Source: a virus. From it: 43,655 nucleotides of DNA. Where the stretch lies: the IMG/VR virus record IMGVR_UViG_3300037574_000336, positions 1 to 43,655 of that record; one strand, 5' to 3'. Positions 27,801 to 36,800 of the stretch are shown here, one piece after another (the first letter of the stretch is position 1; each line of letters begins with the position of its first letter). A model generated the notes under the pieces. The model saw only the letters and a list, made by a program, of their open reading frames with translations, was not told where the DNA came from and searched no databases. The translations under genes and the position numbers were made by a program.

Positions 27801-30800
27801 TTTAAAGATTACAACACTGAGGGTACTCCAGTTGTCCGGGGGGATTTACATGGCCCCGAGGGGAAACCACTGGAGGAAGGTTGGGTTGGCCATCTAGACC
27901 ACGGAGCCCCTCTACCAGAAGAGACGCCCGGAGCTTCAGACCCTTCGGCACAGATAAAACTAGAAGACTCGGACGCCGGCCAAAAATTAGCTGATTTAAT
28001 TGTCTGGGAGGGCGGTATGGAAGCAAGTGGGCAACACCTTTTGAGGGGGGAGACCGCATTGGGTGCGTTCCTTAATTCCCGGAGGTTACGTCCCCGCTCT
28101 ATATCACTCCCGGATTTTATGGAGCCCCTACGTGGCGAGGCTCGGCTAATTGAGAATGCGCCCAAGGAACTCCAAGAAGCTTTAAAACACGCGCCATCAG
28201 TATGGAAAGACTTCCTTGAAGCATACGATAACGCGGCTGAAAACTACAACGATGGCCTTCGTAGCACCGTAGACATAGTCCCTTTTGCCCCACTAGAGGA
28301 CATAGTCCCGTATTCAGGTGAATCCCCGAGTACGTTATCCGGGACAGCCTATCAAGGCCACCCGCTCATCCTGTTTAATGAATTGTTCAACAAGGCTTTT
28401 TTGCCCCACCCGAACATAAAAGGGACGCACGGCGCAGTCGCCCATCATCCGGGGCCGTTTAGTAACAGGAAGGAGCTTCTGGTGGCGGGAGTCGGCTGGA
28501 ATGAAATCCCTATCTTTAAAGACTTAGTATCTATCCGTGCGACCAAACTTCTCGGGGTGAAAAGGAAGTACAAAAAGTTTGCTGAATTTGATGAAGTGGC
28601 GTTAGCCGATTTAATGAGGGGGGAGCCACATAGGTGGCGTGGCGGCCTCGTCAACCTCAGTCGGGCGACGATGCGAGAAACCGTAAATAAGCTCTTAAAA
28701 AAAGTCACGGCCAAGGAACGTGAAGCCCTGCTGGATTTCTCCCCGGAAACCTTGATAAAGGACATCAAGCAGATTGGCCGGCAACTACAGGAGTCTCAGC
28801 GTAAACTTAATGACCTTTCTGGACGCCGCCGTGACATTTCTGAACGACACGGAACACATCAGAGGGCTCCAGAAGAACTATTTAAAGATTACGAGAAAAA
28901 GTGGAGGGCTTATGATCTTTACCACTCAAAACACTCCCATAAGAAATTAAACGATGTCCGTGAGGAATCTTTTATTCACATTGTTAAAAAACTTAAAGAA
29001 CTCAAAATCGAACGGGACGCCGCAGAAAAGAAAATCCGAGACAACCCCAGCACGTATAACGAGATTAACAAGGTTGTCTCAGGCATCCAGATACAGCAAC
29101 TAAACTTACGGCGGCATACGGACGCCTTGGGCGGGGTTATAATCGCCCGGCAAGCTCAGGTAGCCGCGAACAAGATGAAGCCGCTGTATGAAGCGTTGGC
29201 TAAAGCGGAGGGCGAAAGTAAAGTACTATTTCATAAGCGGGCAAAAGACCCGACCGCCAATGTGAAGTATGAGAAGGCTGAGTTCATCGAGAATAAACTG
29301 AGGCGGGAAATAAAAACTCTCATGCAGGGTCACCTCAATGTAATGGAAAACCTTGGCCACACGTTGATCGACCCATTTACGGAGCATAACTTAGGAATCC
29401 CGCAGAAACTGAAGCCAAAGGACTACAGGTCGGGTTCCCCGGATTTACTGCCTTGGAAACCCGGACACCCCACACTGGGGGAGGAGGGCATGATAGTTCA
29501 AGGGACAGGCCCAATTAACGAGTTCACCTTAAATAGCGGCACAATTGACCTTATCACCAATACTCAACAATATCACTTCCAAAAAATCCGGGAACTTGTT
29601 GACATACAAAATGCCATAGAGCAGGGAGAGCCACTTGGAATGGTTCGGTACAATTTGAGGGGGGCTAATAAACTAAAACACAGCCCGGAAGGGGGAATTG
29701 TTCGCGACCTTCCTATCGGGGGCAACTGGGCGAATTCCAGTTCTAGGCAACTCGCCAATGCCCCCCTCGACTCACTGGGAATTCACGACTCGGATATTGT
29801 CCGGAGCCATTTGGTCCCGAAGTCCCGCATGGCTAAACATTTAAGTAAAAGACTGCCCCAAGCCGCCCGGAAGGAAAATATCCATAAACGAGACTTGCTC
29901 CACTCCATGCAGGAGATAGAGGATTTATCGGGCGTAATCACCTCGGGGGAATTAGGGCCACCTCCCAAAGAGTCATCAGAACGGGCTTCTCGGGCTAAAT
30001 TTGATGACGAGAGAGAGTCTATAAAGAAGGGCGACCCGGGTCAAAAGGTCAAAGAATTCCCTTTTCAAGAGCGTTGGTTAAACCTGATGGTTGACCACGC
30101 TATTTATTTTGCGGCCCAGAATGGGTTTGAGGGGTTGAGCCTCGTCCGGGAGGATCATGCTCGGGCTCGTTATAATCTGAGTGATGATTTTCAAGCACTT
30201 CGGGTTCGCAGGGATGGGGTGAAAACAGATTCTGAGGGTAACACCATTCCTCTTTACGAGATTTCCGGGGTTAGAACTGTAAAAGACAGCCCAGCCGCTG
30301 ACGCCAGTTCTTTCCAGAAAGACCCCCATCACCACTTAGGGGAAGTTTTGAAAGGTGGTTTAACCGGGTGGTCCCGGGGGCAAAAAAATTCCGTGGAGGA
30401 ACACATAGGGGGCGAGCATACTCAAATGGTCATTGACGGGATTAACGAACAGATGTCAGAGGCCGACTATCTGGCTGGGGCCGCGTCTGTAGCTAACGTC
30501 CCAGACGGCCCACCACCGTTCAATATCTACAGCCATACTCTTTCAGGGGATGGTTTGTTCGCAGGGGGCCATTGGGCTAAGAAACTATACGGCTCGCACA
30601 TCCCTAACGCTATCAAAGCGTCCCTTAAAAAGGTTGGTAAGATTATGGGGAAGGACAAAGTCCCCAAGCTTGAAACGACCATGATTGAGGGGATTGGGGA
30701 GGTCTACGACTCAAGGGTGCATCTTAGGAAAGTGTATACGTTTTCAAACTTTTCTTTGGCCTTACCTCACCGGCGAGGCGGGACGCACCATGGACTATCT

Positions 30801-33800
30801 CACTCCGCAAATTTCGATAAGGATATGGGATACGGAAGCGTAAGACCGCCCGGCGTTAACGATATTCCCGGGGAACTCACTGAAAGAGTTTTCGATTCCT
30901 TGTTTCACCACGGCAATTTTGATTATGGTAGGGGTAAGCTTCAGAATGAGCTTGGCGATACCCACCCGGGGACGCCGCCGCTGACGGTCCGTATCATGGA
31001 TGAATCTCTCGAAACTGGCCCGAAAGAGTCATCTCTCCTTGGTCAATCGGCGACGATGACTTTTCGGGGATCACAAACAGGCTACCGTGATTCCCCCGTC
31101 TACGCAGACCCGCAAGTTGGCACTAACCACGGGCTTGAGCCGAGTATGGTGGTTCCCATGTGGAATTTACACGATCCCCGGAGCCAAGCGACCTCGAAAA
31201 AAGGTTCCTCCTACAAGGGCCAATCCGTTGTAGATAAAATTTATCAGAATTCCGTAACTGTAATGGAAGCGATGGTCCGGTTGGGGATAAAAGACCCCGA
31301 AAAACAGGTTAAAAGATTTACTCCCCTCCACATAAATAGGCCCAATGAAATGATTACTCAGAATCATTTTAAAAAGGGCCGCAAGGGTCAGCATGGGGAA
31401 AAGCCCGAGAGGTCAATGAACAACATTGGCACGGCAACGCCTACGCCACTGCCTCGGCAGGGGGACCGTGTGGCGGCGGCAATACCTGAAACCGGCCACC
31501 GCACGGATAATATAGGTAGCCTCTACCTACCAGACACCGATACCTATAGAAGCCAAATGTTGACGCCAGTGGGCGACAAACCTATGGGCGTTTTAGTCGA
31601 ACTTCGGAATGGGGAGTTTATATTCCTACCCGCTACCGAGTTAGGTAGCGGGAGAGTCTCACCTTTCAATGCTCCCGGGGTAGGCACTACCGCTCCCGGG
31701 GGGAAAGATTGGCCGGGGTCGATACAGCATGTTGGCAAATTCGACATGCACGATTTGGGCGGCTCCGAGCGGACCCTTGACGCAATCGCGGTCGGCAAAG
31801 AAAAACAGGTAGACGGCGCACTTGGAGAAAACCGGATAAACTTGGAACCCGATGTTAATTTACAGAAATCCCGTTTAAGGGACACGCAAGGCGAGCATGT
31901 TCTTAACGAGGAGGTCGGGACAACTCAAAGGCCGCTAAGTGATGATGATGCCATTCATTCCAGCCAGTATGGCCGTGAATATGAGGGCCAGTATAGTTTT
32001 ATATATGAAACTGATGGCGACCACGCCAGCGTGTCACACACTCAGCGTAGAGACCTTGAGGTTGTTGACGCAACCCTCAGTCAATATATGGAAAAGGCTG
32101 GTTGGGAGCGAATGGATATTGCTTGGAACCCACACGTAGAAGGTGGCCCCTTTTCAAGAAAAGCGTACTTAGATTCTGGCCGGGAAGGTCAGTTGCCGCT
32201 CGCCACGCGACCTGATGACCTACCGGTGGCTTACCGGATAACTCCTGACATGCTCGGGGATGAAAACACTATCGGGTATAAGCCCGAGGAAGCTTATGAA
32301 TACGTTGCACACACTTTAAACAGGGGTTACGGCGGTAGGTTGGCTCGGCGGTATAACGCGGCCATGTTCCTTGACCACGCAATAACTGGCGAAATGGCAA
32401 AAATTTTGGGAGTGGAAAACCCAAATCTCGGCCAAGGACCTTCTTGGGATAAAGGTAGGCTTCGTAGCCGGCTCGACCGAGAACATGACAGGATCAGGAA
32501 TGAGGTTAAGGGGGTAGAGGCGAGAGATACCGCTACAACTCAGTCAGTTCAAGCGGAATATAAATCCATTTTTGGCAAGGAAGCCCCTCAGTCTCGCGCC
32601 GAAGCGGAGTCGCTTAAAGCAGAGGGTATACTGTACCAAAAAGAAATACGCCGACCGGAAGGCTCCGGGGCGCATACCGACTTCACCTATGAGGAGTTCT
32701 GGCTCGACCCCGCAATTAAGAAGGGGAGCCACCGGGAAGGCAGTTTAATGGAGGGGCATCGCGACCCCAGTGCGTATGACTCATTCTCATATTCTGTTCC
32801 CCTGAGCAACTTGTTTCAGTTGATTGTGGATCAGGGTCGCTGGGCAATCCCCGATGTTTTATTACGAGGGGAATATGGTACGCCAACCCATAGGTTAACT
32901 CAGTTGGCAACGCTCCGCGATTACATCATGGGCCACAGGGATTTGACTAATACCGAGCGAATGAAATTGGGGATTCACACCCGTCTCGTTGACGTTGAAG
33001 GACCAGACGGCGCGACGATAGCTTTTCGGGAATCACAAACAGGCTACCGTGGGTTGCGGGATGATTTACAGAACGTGCCTCTAGATGTCGCGAGCGCGGC
33101 TGGGGATACCCCTATTCGGACGGCGGTTGTTCGTGATAGAACTATCGCTCCAGAGGGGGATTCTTCTGGGTATCCTTGGTCTAAATGGAATGACCCTAAA
33201 CTGCCAGCCCTACCCTTTAAAGACGCTGAAGGCACTGCTTGGGGCCACAGCGTAGCTAATAATGGAATACGTGACGTTTTGGCGTTACGGCCCGGAGAGA
33301 TAGCCAACCACCACATTGACCCCGATGCTCTAACCCACCGGGACCGCACTCGCCCCACGGCCGACCGGTCTAGGAAACTCCGGGACCACGAAGGTAACGT
33401 AATCGCTGATGTAGGAGAGTACCGGAACGCAGTTTTTAATGAATTTAAAAAGTTTGAGGCCGTTGGTCAAGGGCTTGAACATTTCCATATAGACCTCCCC
33501 CCGGAGTTTCGCGCCAAACTCATGGACGTTGGTATGAGTTCCTTTACGCCCGGGATAATTGGTTTCGACCTGAAGAGCCCTGCAAATAAAAATAAGAAAA
33601 CCTCGCCGGCCCATTGGGCTGAGAGGGTAGTCGCCTTAACTCACGGCCACCGGCCAATAGAAGAAATTTACACCAAGGACGATACTATATATGAACATAA
33701 CCCGAAGCGAGGCCACCGGCCACTTGACCCGCTGGAACTGGAGATGGTAAAGGCCATGGGCCTGACCCCTAAAGCCATTGAGGAACACATCTCAATGAGA

Positions 33801-36800
33801 GCCGATGAGACATGGGATACGTATCTGGGTGGGACTCAAACCGCCACTGGCCGTCACGGGCCACTGGCCTATAGTAATTTCGTTGACAACCGGATGGCGA
33901 GTAAACGACACGGCCTTGCGGAGCTTACGCACCTATTGACTGAGGCAAAACGGGAGGGCAAAGTTTGGGACTCGGCTGAACACTACCGGCAAACCAACGA
34001 CCTCGACCCGGATTGGCGATTTGTAGGCAACAACTCTGAAGCTCATATGGTATGGAGGAAGGGTGACCGTATATTCAAGGAGATGAAACCAAGACCCTAC
34101 AACAAGGGATTCGGGGTAAATGATGCACACGTAGGGAAATTACTTAAACGCATGGCCCTGTTTAATGAATTTCTGGGAGCAGATATTGCGTTTGAGGCGG
34201 TCCACGTACACGACTCCAATAAAGCCTTTAAGGGAGAGCATGTACAGTCAGTAATCTTTTCCATGGAATTCCATGAGAATTTAAAACATGGCAGTACGAC
34301 CGAGGTACATGAGTTCTTTCAAAACGATGGCTGGACACGCGAACCCGCCCTACACCACGGCTGGTCGAAAGTGCTTCCCAACGGTAAAAAAGTTTTCCTC
34401 AGTGACGCCCATAATTCAAACGTGATGAAGACGAAGCCGATGAATTACGCTCAATGGTTGTCCAAGGAAATATATGGCGGGATGCATGACGATAGACAGC
34501 CCTCTAAACGCCTACCGGTTCAGGATTATCTGGATGGTTTTCAATATGAATGGCAGGAGGGTAAGCAGGTCGAGTGGCTCACCGGGGATGGGAATAAAGT
34601 TAAGGATGATTTTACGGGCTGGACGCGCATTAAGTTCGCAGATTTCAACCAACGCGCCGACTTTTTAAAGTTAATTGAGACTGACAATTCCGGGTCGGGC
34701 GTAATGTGGCGAAAAGAACTTCGGAGGAAGATTGAGTGGAAGCCCGACCCGAATGACTATGGGTTCTTTAATTCCGGGAATTCTTTAGACAACACCGGGC
34801 TTTACGTCAAATCTGACACCCCTTTTATAAAAGCGGTGACGCCGCACGTTGAGGGTAGTGGCGGTATGGGCGGCGGTCCTATTACAGTCGATAGGCGATT
34901 TTACGACCGCTCAGGAAAACGCAAGAACACTATAGAAAAATGGAATAGTCAGCGGCATGAAGCTGAAAACCTGCAAATTCGGTACGATGAATATCAGGCT
35001 AATTTTCAAGAGAAGATGGTCCCGGTAGATGTCATCGCATGGAATGACCCAACAAATGGACACTACACCCCGGGAACAATTAAATTTAATAAATGGTTCA
35101 ATGAGTCCAAAGCTGTAGACTCCTCCGGTCAGCCAAAGGTTTTTTATCGGGGCCAAGTGAGGCCATTGGAAAAACTGGAGGAGTATGTTTACGATGAATT
35201 CACTTACTCATACGGAAGAAGCGGCCTCTCGTTCACTGAGGTTCCTGAGATCGGCAACCTGTACGCTCATTCAAGGCCGAGTGGTGGTGGGGTATTCGAC
35301 AACTATAGGTTCACCAGCCACGGTGACGAAATAGGTTCGGTCACTCCGGTCTACCTCTCCATGCAGAATCCATTTCACTTGGCGAGGTCGAGCGTTTCTT
35401 ACGGGCGCGGCTCTCTACTCAATGTTTTGGATAATGCTAATTGGAACTTCTACGCCAACGAACCAAAAAGGAAGTCACACTTTCAAATACAAGACTTGAT
35501 CGGCCTGTATTGGAATCTGGATGACCCCGTGGAACCTATCAGCATAAAATTTGACAGTAGCTACCTGTACGGGGATGGGGAAGCCGCCATTGAAACCCCC
35601 AGCGATGCGGCAAAGTACGTTGAAAAGAAGTGGGAGAAGATTAAAAAATGGAATAAAAAAAATGGTGAGCTACATCCAGAATTCGATAAGCGCAACGAGG
35701 ATTTCGTGGAGGACATAAATTATATCACAGACATGACTACGGTTGATGTGTACGCGGTCGCAGACACGGATACCATGAGGTATTACGCCGAACGTAACGG
35801 TTATGACGGCATAGTTTTCGAGGATGTAGCGGAGGGCGCGGCTCATTATATGGGCAAAGAAACGGTTGGGGGCCGGCCCATTGAGGAGGTTGATGGCGTC
35901 ACCACCACCGAGATGGGAGAAAAATTAGAGCCTGACCAGTACACCTTTGAAACGTGGCGTCCATTTAAGGAGAAACAAATTAAGAGTGTTTGGAATGATG
36001 GTAACTACAGTAAAAAGGGCGGCGGCATCAGCCACACCCCGGGCTTGGACGCAAAATATCAGGCGGCTCTAGAATCCGGGGACATGAAAGCGGCGGCGGG
36101 GCTGGTTGAGAAGGCGGCAAAAGACGCCGGGTACACCGAGAAGGTTTACCACGGGACAACCTCTTCCGAATTTAAAGCAAACGAATTTGGGGCCACTGGC
36201 GGCGGCTTGGGGGGATTGGGCTGGCACTATCTTACAGACACACGAAAATTCGCCGAGGTGTACGGACCTGAAAACCTTTCCCTGATCGGGAAGCCCAGTG
36301 AGGCGTTTGAATTTGATGTCACGCTGGCCAGCCAATTGGACCCGACTAAGAAAAGTGAGAAAGGGAAATGGCAAGCATTGCCCACCAAGATTCCCGGGCT
36401 CATTGTTACATTAGATTCAAGGGCCGGCGGGGATGTTGGGTTCAACATCACCCACCAGCAGTCTGGGTTGAAGCTAAACCCCCGGAGATTTGACAAGGCC
36501 GATACCGAGGCCGCACTGGCAAACCTTCAAAGGTTAAACCTGAACTGGGATGTTCCCGAGGCGAAGATTCAAAAATTTACCAAGCTCACCAAGAAGAAAA
36601 TTTTCAACGCAATGGAATCGGCGTGGGGAACAGAGATGAAGGCTGAGTTTTCCTATCGCTCCGAGCGTGAGGGTATCCCGGGTGAGGTGCATGAGTTCTT
36701 CCTTAAAGTGGATAAACCCCTTGACCTGACAGACCTGAATGGGGGGCGTTACATTGCGTCAACCACTCTCAAGAAACGTCTGGCCGAGGCCGGTATTGAA

